From positions 62,001 through 126,000 of the forward strand of contig NZ_CP034170.1 in assembly GCF_003860405.1 (NCBI RefSeq): 64,000 bases of DNA, read 5' to 3'. How positions within the stretch are numbered: the stretch's first letter is position 1; the number at the start of each line of letters is the position of its first letter. Made by a program: the position numbers and the translations under genes. Positions 44,916 through 54,229 of the stretch are shown one piece after another. The notes beneath the pieces are model-generated. The model searched no databases. It had not been told where the DNA came from and saw only the letters and a list, made by a program, of their open reading frames with translations. This DNA comes from Nakamurella antarctica (GTDB taxonomy: Bacteria; Actinomycetota; Actinomycetes; Mycobacteriales; Nakamurellaceae).

Positions 44916-45938
44916 ATGGAACTGTCACTGGTGTGGTTCATCTTGATCGCTGTCCTGTGGATCGGGTATTTCATTCTGGAAGGCTTCGACTTCGGCGTGG
45001 GAGCGCTGCTGCGGATCGTCGGCCGCGACGAGCGCGGCCGACGGGTGTTGATCAACACCATCGGCCCGCTCTGGGATGGCAACGAGGTGTGGGTGATCAC
45101 CGCTATCGGTGCCACCTTTGCCGCGTTTCCCGACTGGTATGCCACCATGTTGTCGGGCATGTTCGGGCCGATGCTGGCGATCCTGCTGTGCTTGATTGTG
45201 CGAGGCGTCGCCTTCGAATACCGGGCCAAGGGCGACACAGACAAGTGGCGTGCCAACTGGGATCTCGCTATCCAGGTCTGTTCCTGGGGCCCAGCATTTT
45301 TGTGGGGCGTGCTCTTCGGCAACATGATCTACGGAATGCCGCTTGACGAGGCGGGTGAGTACACCGGAGGGTTCTTCGGACTCTTCGGCCCGTTCCCCCT
45401 ACTGCTGGGTCTGTTGACGCTGGGCCTATTTCTCACCCACGGGGCGATCTTCTTGGCGCTCAAAACTCGACACGAAGTTCGCGACCGCGCGAAAGCCTTT
45501 GCAGAACGCGCTGGGGTTGGTACCGCAGTAATTCTGGTGGCCGCAGCTGGTTGGCTGCAGCTCGAGCGCGGCAACATCGTGACCGCACTGGTGTCCGTGC
45601 TCGCGTTGGGCGCGCTGGTCGCAGGAGTGGTTGCCACTAAAGCACATCGGGACGGCTGGGCGTTCGTAGCGACGGCCGGAGCGATCCTGTCGGTCGTGGT
45701 GAGTTGGTTCGCGGCGATGTACCCGAACCTGATCGCATCCACCACCAACGCGGCGTGGAGCCTGACGGTGCAGAACGCATCGTCGAGCCCGTACACGCTG
45801 AAGCTCATGACGTGGGTTGCGGTAGTCATGCTTCCGTTCATCCTCGCCTACCAGGCCTGGAGCTACTGGGTATTCCGCAAACGTATTTCCGCTCAGCAGA
45901 TTCCGCTGCCACAGTTGGCCGCAAAAGTACAGGGCTGA
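44916..45938 (+). CDS. cydB: Cytochrome bd oxidase subunit II
   Basis: 340 residues, eight to nine membrane segments. VWFILIAVLWIGYFILEGFDFGVGAL and IGPLWDGNEVWVITA are the CydB signatures; EYRAKGDTDKWRANWD is the conserved loop. It follows cydA by 22 bp and overlaps cydD by one base. Confidence 0.95.
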   Translation: MELSLVWFILIAVLWIGYFILEGFDFGVGALLRIVGRDERGRRVLINTIGPLWDGNEVWVITAIGATFAAFPDWYATMLSGMFGPMLAILLCLIVRGVAFEYRAKGDTDKWRANWDLAIQVCSWGPAFLWGVLFGNMIYGMPLDEAGEYTGGFFGLFGPFPLLLGLLTLGLFLTHGAIFLALKTRHEVRDRAKAFAERAGVGTAVILVAAAGWLQLERGNIVTALVSVLALGALVAGVVATKAHRDGWAFVATAGAILSVVVSWFAAMYPNLIASTTNAAWSLTVQNASSSPYTLKLMTWVAVVMLPFILAYQAWSYWVFRKRISAQQIPLPQLAAKVQG

Positions 45939-47686
45939 TGAAACCGCTGGACCCACGGTTGTTGCAGTACGCCCGGGGAACCCGGACGTTGCTCGCGGTG
46001 TCAGTGGGTTTTGGCGTGTTATCGGCCATCGCCATTATCGCGCAGGCCGTGTTGCTGGCTTCGATCCTGACAGCGCTGATCATCGACGGTGCAACGCTTT
46101 CCATGGTTCGCGGCTTGCTGGTGGCGTTGGGAGTGGTGGTCCTGGTGCGAGCCTTGGTGGCCGCTGCGACCGAGGAGGTGGCGGGCCGGATGGCGCAGGG
46201 CGTGACGGCGCAGATCCGCCGCGATCTGGTACTCCATTCGTCGAGATTGGGCCCACGGTGGCGTAGCGAGCAGCAGTCGGGTGGGCTGGCTACCGTTGCC
46301 GGTTCCGGCCTGGATGCCATGCAGGAGTATCTATCTCGCTATCTGCCACAGCTGGTGCTGGCGGCGCTAGTACCCGCCGCCATGGTCGTCTACCTCGCCA
46401 CCCAAGATCTGATCAGCGCGGGCATCGTCGCTGTGACACTGCCGCTGATTCCGGTTTTCATGGCCTTTGTCGGTTGGTACACCGACCGGCAGGTAACGGC
46501 GAAATGGGCTGTGCTGCAACGGTTGTCCAACCACTTTATGGACGTGGTCGCGGGTTTGCCAACCCTTAAAGTGTACGGTCGAGCGCAACTTCAAGCCACT
46601 GCGGTCGGCGCCGTGACCGGCGAATACCGCCGAGCGTCGATGGTGACGCTCCGGGTGGCGTTCCTATCGTCATTGGTGCTGGAACTCCTCGCGACGCTAT
46701 CGGTCGCACTCATTGCTGTGACGATGGGCATTCGGCTGGTCGGTGGATCCGTTGGCCTGCAGGTGGGCCTGACAGTTTTGATCCTGGCCCCGGAGGCGTA
46801 CTTCCCGCTCCGCGCGTTGGGCGCGAAATTTCATGCCGCCGCCGATGGGGTTGCCGCAGTGGAGAGTGCGCTGCGGGTCCTCGAGATGCCGCTCCCAGTG
46901 CGCGGCAGCATCACTGATCTCCCGGAGAATTTTGAGATTAGAGTAGCGGGGGCCGGTATCGACTTCGGCGAACGCGGCGGGGTGGCCCGCGTGGATCTCA
47001 CGCTCCGGCCGGGACACATCACAGCGTTGACGGGACCGAGCGGGTCGGGCAAGTCCACGCTCCTCATGATGATCGCTGGCCAGTTACTTCCTGATCACGG
47101 GAAAGTGTTGCTGTGCAATGGTGCTGAGTCGATCAATCTTGTCGACGTTGATCCGGATGCGTGGGTTCAGCAATTGGCCGTCGCCACCCAAGGGTGCTTT
47201 CTGATCGCCGGCACGATCGCCGACAATGTGCGGCTGGGAAACAACTGCAGCGACGAGGTTCTCGGCACGGCGCTAGACGCGGCGGCCGTGGACTTTCTAG
47301 GCGAACTGCCGCGCGGCGCCCAGACCCTCCTGACGGAGGATGGGGGTGGACTCTCTGCTGGGCAGCGGCAGCGGGTGGTGCTTGCCCGGACGGTGGCGAG
47401 GACGTTGTCGAGTGGGGCGTGCGTGGTACTACTGGACGAGCCGACAGCATCGCTGGACGGCGCGACCGAGCAGCGTGTTCTCGCAGGGCTGCAACGGGTT
47501 TTGGCTGGCCGCACGGTGTTGCTCGTCACCCACCAACTCGCGGCGATGCAGGTGGCGAACAGTGTTGTCGAAATCGGTAGCGACTACACGGAGCCAGCCA
47601 TCGCGCTGAATGAGGCGGCGTTGAATCAGGCGGCGCTGAACGAGGCGGCGCTACAGGACCCGCCACTGCAGGTGGCCTCATGGTGA
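45938..47686 (+). CDS. cydD: Cytochrome bd assembly ABC exporter subunit CydD
   Basis: 582 residues. Six-helix membrane domain (residues 1-320) then ABC domain: Walker A TGPSGSGKSTLLM, signature GLSAGQRQRVVLART, Walker B ACVVLLDEPTASLDG, H-loop LLVTHQLAAM. CydDC exports thiols (glutathione or cysteine in E. coli) needed for bd oxidase assembly. The last approximately 20 residues are a repeat (L-N-E/Q-A-A) encoded by a 15-bp repeat. Overlaps cydC by 7 bp. Confidence 0.93.
   Translation: MKPLDPRLLQYARGTRTLLAVSVGFGVLSAIAIIAQAVLLASILTALIIDGATLSMVRGLLVALGVVVLVRALVAAATEEVAGRMAQGVTAQIRRDLVLHSSRLGPRWRSEQQSGGLATVAGSGLDAMQEYLSRYLPQLVLAALVPAAMVVYLATQDLISAGIVAVTLPLIPVFMAFVGWYTDRQVTAKWAVLQRLSNHFMDVVAGLPTLKVYGRAQLQATAVGAVTGEYRRASMVTLRVAFLSSLVLELLATLSVALIAVTMGIRLVGGSVGLQVGLTVLILAPEAYFPLRALGAKFHAAADGVAAVESALRVLEMPLPVRGSITDLPENFEIRVAGAGIDFGERGGVARVDLTLRPGHITALTGPSGSGKSTLLMMIAGQLLPDHGKVLLCNGAESINLVDVDPDAWVQQLAVATQGCFLIAGTIADNVRLGNNCSDEVLGTALDAAAVDFLGELPRGAQTLLTEDGGGLSAGQRQRVVLARTVARTLSSGACVVLLDEPTASLDGATEQRVLAGLQRVLAGRTVLLVTHQLAAMQVANSVVEIGSDYTEPAIALNEAALNQAALNEAALQDPPLQVASW
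47606..47665 (+). repeat. 15-bp tandem repeat, three copies plus a degenerate fourth
   Basis: CTGAATGAGGCGGCG unit encodes L-N-E-A-A, L-N-Q-A-A, L-N-E-A-A and then degenerates, at the CydD C-terminus, just before the cydC overlap. Confidence 0.85.
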
Positions 47687-49413
47687 TAACACCTGACACT
47701 GAACGGCGCGCCGAACAGCAACTGGCGCCACCGACCGGGAACCCGCTGCTGCGGATCCTCGCGCTGACCCGCCCTCAGTGGGCTCGCCTGCTCTCGGCGG
47801 GGATGCTGGGAGCGTTGGCGTCGGCCTCCGCCGTTGCTTTGATGGCGCTATCGGCGTGGCTCATCTCCAGAGCGGCGCAGCATCCGGCGATTCTGACGCT
47901 GATGGTCGCGATCGTTGGCGTACGTACCTTCGGTATTGCGCGCGGTGTGCTGCGTTATTTGGAGCGACTTTCCTCCCACGAGGCGGCGCTGCGGGTGCTG
48001 GAAGGCCTGCGCGTCGCGATCGTGACGCGGCTGGCGCTGGTGGCGCCAGCGGGGCTACCTCTGTGGCGTCGATCAGACCTGTTGGGCCGCACCATTACCG
48101 ACGTCGACGATATTCAGGATCTGCTACTGCGCGGGCTACTGCCGCTGTTCGGGGCAGCAGTGGTGTGCGGTGGCGCGACCGGGCTGTTCTTCCTGATCCT
48201 GCCTAGTGCGGGTTTAGTATTGTTGGCCTGCTTGGTGGCGGCCGTCGTGCTAATTCCGATCTGGTTGGTGCGCCGCGGCAAGGACACAGAAGCGGTGGCG
48301 GCCAGCAACCGCGCCGAGCGGGACGCACTGGTCGCCGACACCATTGCTGCTAGTACTGAGCTGAACCTGTTGGGCGCCATGGGAGTTCGGCTGGATGCGT
48401 TGCGGCAGCACGAGAAGCGGGCGGCATCCTGTGGCCAGCGGCGAGCGAGGGAAGCGGGGATCGCAGCTGGCAGCGCCGTCGGCCTCATGGGGCTGGCCAG
48501 TATCGGCGCTATCGTTGCAGCCGCGCCGCAGGTGTCGGCAGGCCAGCTGCCAGCGGTGCTGCTTGCGGTGGTGGCCTTGACACCGCTCGCGCTCGTGGAA
48601 GTGGTCACCGCGGTCGGCACCGCGTCATCGGCGTTGTCCAAAGCCACTGCCGCTGCCGTGCGGGTACTCGCAGTGTTAGACACCCCAGACCCGATGCCCG
48701 CGTCTGCTCTGTCTGTAAAACCGTTGCCTGCCAACAGTAAAGGACGGCTCATCGAAATGCGCGGCGTCAGCGCGCGATGGCCTGGGACCGACCGCGACGC
48801 CATCAGTGACGTGTCGTTGGTGCTGCGCCCTGGAACCAGCACCTGCTTGCTCGGCCCTTCGGGTTCTGGCAAGTCGACGGTGCTTGCAGTACTTCTCGGA
48901 TTCCTCCGTCCCACTGCCGGCACGATCATTATCGACGGGCAGGATGCGTCCCAGTACGAGCCGCAAGAGGTGCGCAACCTGATGGGTTGGACGGGGACAG
49001 ACGCGCATGTTTTTGCGACATCGGTGGCAGAAAACCTACGCTTCGCGCGGCCTGACGCCGATGACGTCGAGGTGGCGTCTGCGATGCGCGAAGCAGGGTT
49101 GGGGGAGTGGCTCGGAACTCTTCCACGTGGGCTTGACACGCAGATGGGTGAGCAAGGTATCAGTATTTCTGGTGGGGAACGGCAGCGGTTGCTGTTGGCC
49201 AGAGCGCTGCTTTCTCACCGGCCGGTGCTTTTGGCGGACGAGCCAACTGCGCATGTGGATGAGCCGACAGCCGCGGCGTTGAGCCGGATGTTGTTGGGGC
49301 GCAGGGAAAATGGTCAGGCCGTGTTGCTAGTGACGCACCGGGAAGCCGACGCGGCAGCGGCGGATGTCGTGGTGCGAATGAGTGGGGGTGTGGTTTCAGG
49401 GCACTCGAGGTGA
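47680..49413 (+). CDS. cydC: Cytochrome bd assembly ABC exporter subunit CydC
   Basis: 577 residues. Membrane domain (about 1-330) then ABC: Walker A LGPSGSGKSTVLAVLL, Q-loop LMGWTGTDAHVFATSVAENLRFA, signature ISISGGERQRLLLARALL, Walker B VLLADEPTAHVD, H-loop VTHREADA. Forms the heterodimer with CydD. ATG lies within the last codons of cydD. Confidence 0.93.
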   Translation: MVITPDTERRAEQQLAPPTGNPLLRILALTRPQWARLLSAGMLGALASASAVALMALSAWLISRAAQHPAILTLMVAIVGVRTFGIARGVLRYLERLSSHEAALRVLEGLRVAIVTRLALVAPAGLPLWRRSDLLGRTITDVDDIQDLLLRGLLPLFGAAVVCGGATGLFFLILPSAGLVLLACLVAAVVLIPIWLVRRGKDTEAVAASNRAERDALVADTIAASTELNLLGAMGVRLDALRQHEKRAASCGQRRAREAGIAAGSAVGLMGLASIGAIVAAAPQVSAGQLPAVLLAVVALTPLALVEVVTAVGTASSALSKATAAAVRVLAVLDTPDPMPASALSVKPLPANSKGRLIEMRGVSARWPGTDRDAISDVSLVLRPGTSTCLLGPSGSGKSTVLAVLLGFLRPTAGTIIIDGQDASQYEPQEVRNLMGWTGTDAHVFATSVAENLRFARPDADDVEVASAMREAGLGEWLGTLPRGLDTQMGEQGISISGGERQRLLLARALLSHRPVLLADEPTAHVDEPTAAALSRMLLGRRENGQAVLLVTHREADAAAADVVVRMSGGVVSGHSR

Positions 49414-49831
49414 TCAGTTCGGTCGTGTGCTCCCGCTTGAACGCTCGTCTTGGCGGCGAGCCGCACAGCTGCTAGACCGATACGACGAAATCGGCCCAGC
49501 CAAATAATTGCGCCCCAACGTTTTTCGGGGCGCGCGCAGCGCGGTCCACACTTTTTGGGCCGCTCTTCGTTCGTAGTGGCGGGGTCTCCCGCTGTCGAGG
49601 CCCTAGCATTAGCCCGGCTTGGGCCAGTTTCCGGCTTGAGGGCTGCTGCGAGGCCCTCCCCCCGTGGTTGAGCTCGGGCCTCCATGTTTTGCCGCGCAGA
49701 GCGCTACGCCGCGTCGGGTTCTATGCGTGCTTGGACACTGATGCCACGGCATCACTGTGACGTACGCCGGTGGATGAGCGAAGGCAGTGGTGCTAACTGG
49801 AATTCACCCCCGTTCGAGAACGTAAAAACGA
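49414..49831. other. Non-coding spacer after cydC
   Basis: A stem-loop GCGCCCC/GGGGCGC at 49510-49533 with a 10-nt loop is the only structure. Possible reading frames here lack gene-like features. Confidence 0.45.
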
Positions 49832-50692
49832 TTAGCCACGAAGGCAAGATCCAGTTCCGCGCGGGGTCCTCGCCCGTTTTTTCAGCGCAGACATGTAAGC
49901 GAGAGTGTTGTCGAAAACTGCCTTGTCGATGTGCGGGTCTCGGGTGCCCACAGTGTCTATGTGCACGACCACGTCAGCGGCCCTCAGCCATTCCGCAGGG
50001 ATATCCTGACGAAATTGTTTCCTCGTATGGGTGGTCGGCCTCGTGACCATCACGGTCGACCCATTTCGGACGGCCCACACGCGCAGCTGCTCCGGCAATA
50101 TATTGTCTGGTCGAGATGGTGTTTCGTCTGAGCCTGTGCCGTAATTGCTTTGGTCTTCGTAGAAGTCGATATCGTCGATGACTAAGACACGCCGGTCAAT
50201 CGGTGCTGTCAACAGCCCCACAATTGAATCGCTGAATGGCTCGTCACTCGAATCCTCTCTATAGATCGGAAGTTCACTTAAATGCGTGACCGCGGAGCAA
50301 AGCCGCGAGTTGCCTTTGTCGGCTCGGTCCGGTTGGCCGAAGTGCCGTGACCGCAACTGGGTGTGCTGCCGAAGCATTCTGATGCCGACTTCTTCAGCAG
50401 GCATCATCGCTGAGACGAACCAGGTGGAGGCGCCTTGCTCGGCGGCGTGGATAGACAACTGCAGGGCCAACGTGGATCGACCAACTCCACTGGGTCCAGT
50501 CAGGACCCATACCGAACCCGGAATGAACCCGCCGGTGAGGTCATCGAGGTGATCGAGACCGGTCCCGATGGCGTGCTCGCTGTGGTGTTTATCGCGCGCA
50601 ATGGCGGCGACCGAGGCTGTCACCTCTGCCGCAAACGCCGTCCTAGAACTGCCTGGTAACGAGGCTCTCGTCGAATGGGAAACGCACCTCAT
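49832..50692 (-). CDS. RecA-fold ATPase, DnaB/RadA-like, with altered Walker A
   Basis: 286 residues. GTGLDHLDDLTGGFIPGSVWVLTGPSGVGRSTLALQLSIHAA corresponds to the DnaB/RadA entry: T/G-x-x-x-L-D-x-x-T-G-G then the P-loop. However, the invariant P-loop Lys is Arg (GPSGVGRST). ASTWFVSAMMPAEEVGIRML matches the DnaB strand-helix after the P-loop; RRVLVIDDIDFY is Walker B. The DnaB N-terminal domain is absent. It may be a DNA-binding or recombination accessory protein, or an inactive ATPase. It stands alone, divergent from the phosphatase. Confidence 0.75.
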   Translation of the reverse strand: MRCVSHSTRASLPGSSRTAFAAEVTASVAAIARDKHHSEHAIGTGLDHLDDLTGGFIPGSVWVLTGPSGVGRSTLALQLSIHAAEQGASTWFVSAMMPAEEVGIRMLRQHTQLRSRHFGQPDRADKGNSRLCSAVTHLSELPIYREDSSDEPFSDSIVGLLTAPIDRRVLVIDDIDFYEDQSNYGTGSDETPSRPDNILPEQLRVWAVRNGSTVMVTRPTTHTRKQFRQDIPAEWLRAADVVVHIDTVGTRDPHIDKAVFDNTLAYMSALKKRARTPRGTGSCLRG

Positions 50693-50862
50693 CGCAGGCA
50701 GACATGATTTTAATTTCGGCTCTCAAAAGTTCCTCTTCGGCGAGAAAGGGATTGGTTCTGTGCCGCCAGACGCAACAGCGTGAGTGAGCGCACCCCTCCT
50801 GCGACCATCTGGCCGTGCTTCCGGGGTTATCCCGTAAGCCGATGGCCAGGACTAGTTTCTGC

Positions 50863-51294
50863 ATGGTGAGAACGTGGACCGCGGGCGCACCGGGGATCTT
50901 GTCCCTGCCGTCTGGCCCGCTTGTGCGTGGCCGTGGACTGCGTCGATCGCTCCCCGCCGGGATGTTGCCCGATTTCGGGGTCTACCTGCGTCGCAGCCGC
51001 CCGGAGCAGGTGGAGTGGGAATCAAGATGGATCCGCTGGCCAGACTTCCGGCTGCCCCACGACCGCGGTGTCGCCGAGGAGATCATGCGGCTGGCATGGC
51101 GCCGCGCCGCCAACGAGCGGGTGGAGATTGCCTGCGGCGGGGGACTTGGCAGGACTGGCACAGCGTTAGCCTATTTGGCAATACTGGACGGCGTGGCCCC
51201 TGGCGAGGCGGTCGCTTACGTTCGGGAGGGCTACCACCGGCAGGCGGTCGAGACGCCATGGCAGTACCGCTACGTCACCCGGTTAGAACCATAG
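50863..51294 (+). CDS. Dual-specificity/tyrosine phosphatase-like protein
   Basis: About 143 residues. The PTP loop is IACGGGLGRTGTALAYLAI (C-x5-R-T), with an upstream FRLPHDRGVAEEIMR providing the general-acid Asp region. The N-terminus (MVRTWTAGAPGILSLPSGPLVRGRGLR) is typical for this actinobacterial family. ATG 50863 or the adjacent GTG is the likely start. Confidence 0.82.
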   Translation: MVRTWTAGAPGILSLPSGPLVRGRGLRRSLPAGMLPDFGVYLRRSRPEQVEWESRWIRWPDFRLPHDRGVAEEIMRLAWRRAANERVEIACGGGLGRTGTALAYLAILDGVAPGEAVAYVREGYHRQAVETPWQYRYVTRLEP

Positions 51295-51375
51295 ACGGCG
51301 TTCCGGTCAGGGATGGGCGACTGTGACGGCGGACCGTACGGAACGTTGAAGACCCGCTTCTGCGATGCTGAGCTG

Positions 51376-51993
51376 ATGGACACCCCCGCGGCTCAAGCCT
51401 TCGGAAGTGCCGCTCACCGGTTCCTGGAAGTTAGTGCCTGCGCAACAGGTCACTACGATTCCCCAGGCCTGGGTGAATGGTCCGTGCGTGACCTGCTGGG
51501 GCACACCAGTCGATCGCTGTCGACGGTCGAGACCTACCTCGGTACCGCCAGCTCCGACCCCGATGCGGTGGACCTGGCCGATGCTGTCGCCTATTACTTG
51601 GCCACCGCCGGTGCCCTGGCTGACACCGCAGCAGTGGCCCAGCGTGGACGTGACGCCGGCGCTGCCCTCGGCGCGGATCCTCTCGCCACGCTGAGCGCGT
51701 TGGTGCTCCGGGTACCAGAGCTGGTTTGGGCCGCTCCAGCTACCGCCCTGGTGCGCACTCCGTTCGGGACAATGACCCTGGAGGGCTACCTCCCGACCCG
51801 CACTCTCGAGCTGACGGTGCATACCTGCGACCTGGCCGCCGCCCTCGGCGTCACCGCAGACGTCCCCCAGGCGGCCGCCGCTGAAGCGTTCGCGGTCATC
51901 GGTGGTCTGGCGGCAGCGCAGGGAACAGCGTCCGCGGCACTGCTCGCCTTGACCGGCCGTAGTTCTTTGCCAGCCGGCTACTCGGTTCTTTGA
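51376..51993 (+). CDS. Mycothiol-dependent maleylpyruvate isomerase (DinB-like) family protein
   Basis: 205 residues. N-terminal four-helix DinB-like domain: GEWSVRDLLGHTSRSLSTVETYL (metal His), then TPFGTMTLEGYLPTRTLELTVHTCDLAAALG with the second His pair region. Family members bind a metal and often use mycothiol; the exact role is unknown. This family supports an actinomycete host. Confidence 0.85.
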   Translation: MDTPAAQAFGSAAHRFLEVSACATGHYDSPGLGEWSVRDLLGHTSRSLSTVETYLGTASSDPDAVDLADAVAYYLATAGALADTAAVAQRGRDAGAALGADPLATLSALVLRVPELVWAAPATALVRTPFGTMTLEGYLPTRTLELTVHTCDLAAALGVTADVPQAAAAEAFAVIGGLAAAQGTASAALLALTGRSSLPAGYSVL

Positions 51994-52143
51994 CGTATCG
52001 GTGTCCGGTCACCGATCGCTAGCCGGGCGCACTTCCATTTCTTCCCCCCGCGTACCGGGCGCTTCTTTGATGTCCAGGTCATCGGAGGTGAGAGGACGCC
52101 AGAGTGCGCCGCGAAGAAGTTACTACCTAGATCGAGAGTGAAG

Positions 52144-52635
52144 TTACCGACCCCACTGCCAAGGCCACAGGGACTTTCTCCCTCGATCGTCCAACTCGTT
52201 GTAGGGCAACGCTGCGACTTTTTCGTACGCCCCGCGTAGCACTCCTTCGTAGTCGCTTCGGTTGAACGTCATCGCAGAGGAAGGACCTGTAACGGTAGAT
52301 GGTTCGGAGTAGCCGTCTTCCCACAAAAAATTAGTCCACGTGACTGTATCGTCATCTATTCGAATCGATGCGGTCACGGCACCGCAGCCGAGGTCCCCGC
52401 ATTCGCCGCACACCAATAGGGCTACCCGACCCGCAGCGAGACCCGGCGTCGCGCGACGTACGGTGAGCTCGTCGACAGTGTCCGAAACCGACAAAAGCCA
52501 AGGTCGGTTCAATCCGGTGACCAGGTTGCCCTGCGTAAAGCGCTGCAACTGGGATTGGTCATCGACGACGAAGTCGAAAAAATGCGATTCAGGGTAGCGG
52601 GACACGTTGCCGTCTACGACGGTTCCCTGCCGCAT
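52144..52635 (-). CDS. Uncharacterised protein with CGECGDLGCG motif
   Basis: About 163 residues. The centre has ALLVCGECGDLGCGAVTASI, a Cys-rich motif that could bind metal, followed by VTWTNFLWEDGYSEP and a C-terminal FNRSDYEGVLRGAYEKV. I have seen this motif only in uncharacterised actinobacterial proteins. A longer start at 52701 lies inside the resolvase remnant, so the ATG at 52635 is preferred. Confidence 0.65.
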   Translation of the reverse strand: MRQGTVVDGNVSRYPESHFFDFVVDDQSQLQRFTQGNLVTGLNRPWLLSVSDTVDELTVRRATPGLAAGRVALLVCGECGDLGCGAVTASIRIDDDTVTWTNFLWEDGYSEPSTVTGPSSAMTFNRSDYEGVLRGAYEKVAALPYNELDDRGRKSLWPWQWGR

Positions 52636-52669
52636 CGAATGTGTAGCGCGAAAGTCGAGGTGTCGGCGG

Positions 52670-53102
52670 TCACACCCCAAGTATGTCGATCCCGGCCACA
52701 TGTCGAGACCGAGCCGCGGCTAGGCCGTCCCGGGTTCCCTCTGACATCAGGGCATGTTCGAACTCGGCTATCGAGCCCAGTATTTGGAAGAACATTCGGC
52801 CGACGGAGGTGGAGGTGTCGATGCCTTGGTCCAGAACGACCAGGTCGATTCCGCGATTCTGGAGTTGTTTGGACAGTTCGAGCAAATGGTCTAGGGATCG
52901 GCCGAGCCGGTCGGGTTTGGTGATGACGATCTAGTCGCCGGCGCGATTGGCCGGCAGCAATGCTCTGTCCAAGTGCGGTCGGCGGGCGAGTTTACCGCTG
53001 GCTTTGTCGAGGTAGATCTCATTACAGCCGGCCGCGGAGAGGGCGTCATGTGGGGCTTCTGGGTGTTGGTCGCGGGTGGGAGACCCGTCCGTAGCCGATT
53101 CG
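52670..53102 (-). pseudogene. Serine resolvase (Tn3-type) remnant
   Basis: Reading the minus strand gives RIGYGRVS, then after a one-base shift TRDQHPEAPHDALSAAGC, YLDKASGKLARRPHLDRALL, an in-frame TAG, then TKPDRLGRSLDHLLELSKQL and MFFQILGSIAEFEHALMSEG. This is the serine-recombinase catalytic domain with lesions: a frameshift near the catalytic Ser region (about 53078), a nonsense codon at about 52933-52935, and loss of the C-terminal HTH. It marks an old transposon or integrated element. Confidence 0.85.
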
Positions 53103-53377
53103 CGGCTGTTTGATGTATCGCAGACGGGGGAGTGCGTGGCATAGGCGCGGACACGGGTTGGGTTACAACATCGACCTGCGGCGATGGCATGGCTTGAATG
53201 TTGTAACGGTAACGATCCAGTGCTTGCCAGTGTCCGCATGCCGTGTACGAATGGTCAAAAGTGGGGTCATGCGGACACGGGTTGTGAGACAACAATGGGC
53301 TGTCTGTTACGGCGTTGGGCAGGCCAGTAGTCCGAGCGGGGCTTGACCCCGGAAACCGAAGTGGCATGCTCTTGGGC
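53103..53377. repeat. IS-terminus-like fragment
   Basis: Contains ACGGTAACGATCCAGTGCTTG (53206-53226), shared in near-identical form with the reverse complement at 61425-61450, and a GTCATGCGGACACGGG block shared with 62513-62530. No gene is seen. Confidence 0.5.
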
Positions 53378-53740
53378 ATGATCAGACTTAGCTGGCCGCC
53401 ACCAACGCTTGCCCCAGGCGAGACAGTCATGCTGCGCGTGCCAGCGAATTTTGTCCACCGCGGGATTGCGCGAGGGGGCAATCTGTTTCTGACCAACGGT
53501 CGCGTCGTGTTCCAGCCGAATAGTGTCGAGTCTTGGTTTGGCTTGAAAGCCCACTCATGGAGCTGCGACTCGGTCATGTCGGTGGGAGTTGCCAGACGGG
53601 GCGCAAACCTCTTTGGGGGCGCCGTCAGGTGTAGATTGCGGCTTGTCATGGCAGACGGCACCGTACTGCGCTTCGTAGTCCCGAAGGTCGATAAGGTCGC
53701 GGGCCAGGTAGCTTCCATGCTGCGTTTAGCAGGCGGGTAA
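53378..53740 (+). CDS. GRAM/PH-like domain protein
   Basis: 120 residues. LAPGETVMLRVPANFVHRGIARGGNLFLTNGRVVFQPN, WFGLKAHSWSCDSVMSVGVARRGANLFGGAVRCRLRLVMADGTVLRFVVPK reproduces the beta-sheet order of bacterial GRAM/PH domains. No signal peptide. Start ATG 53378. Function unknown. Confidence 0.7.
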   Translation: MIRLSWPPPTLAPGETVMLRVPANFVHRGIARGGNLFLTNGRVVFQPNSVESWFGLKAHSWSCDSVMSVGVARRGANLFGGAVRCRLRLVMADGTVLRFVVPKVDKVAGQVASMLRLAGG

Positions 53741-54229
53741 CTATGTGCTGCAGTCTCGCACGATCAGCCCGCTAGTTTCGACCATCGACGTGTGCAGGTC
53801 GCGTTCCTGAGCTGAATGGCTGCGGTGCGCAGGGTTGATGATCACGCCCCGAACAGTGGATGAGACATTGTTGGCTGACCGGGTGATCTGCGAGTTGAGA
53901 ACTTCTCTGTAACGCCAGCGCTCCGAATATGCTGGATGTTCGTCTTAAGTTGTGATTTGTTCGGCGAGTGCTTCGGCTCCGACTCAGTGCTGCACTTTCG
54001 GGCCTGTTCCCTGGGCATCTCGCCTGGTCAAACTATCTCAGGTACTTCGGCCCGTTTTTATAGAAGGCAATCCAAAAACTAGCAAGTAGCGACGGAGAAC
54101 TGAAGAGCTGTGGCGGAGATTTGTTCGGCCGTAGGTGGTTAATCAACGACCTCTTAGCAAGTGCTGCACAGAGGGGTTCGGTCATCCAATGCAAGGGGTC
54201 GGGTCGCGGGCTGACAGGGGGATAGCCAC
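53741..54229. other. Spacer without recognisable gene
   Basis: 489 bp with several stops in all frames, no strong hairpin and no match to other repeats in the window. Confidence 0.4.

Noticed and set aside
49684-50046. Open frame MFCRAERYAASGSM...
   Set aside because: Overlaps the end of the RecA-fold gene antisense, has no ribosome-binding site and no domain.
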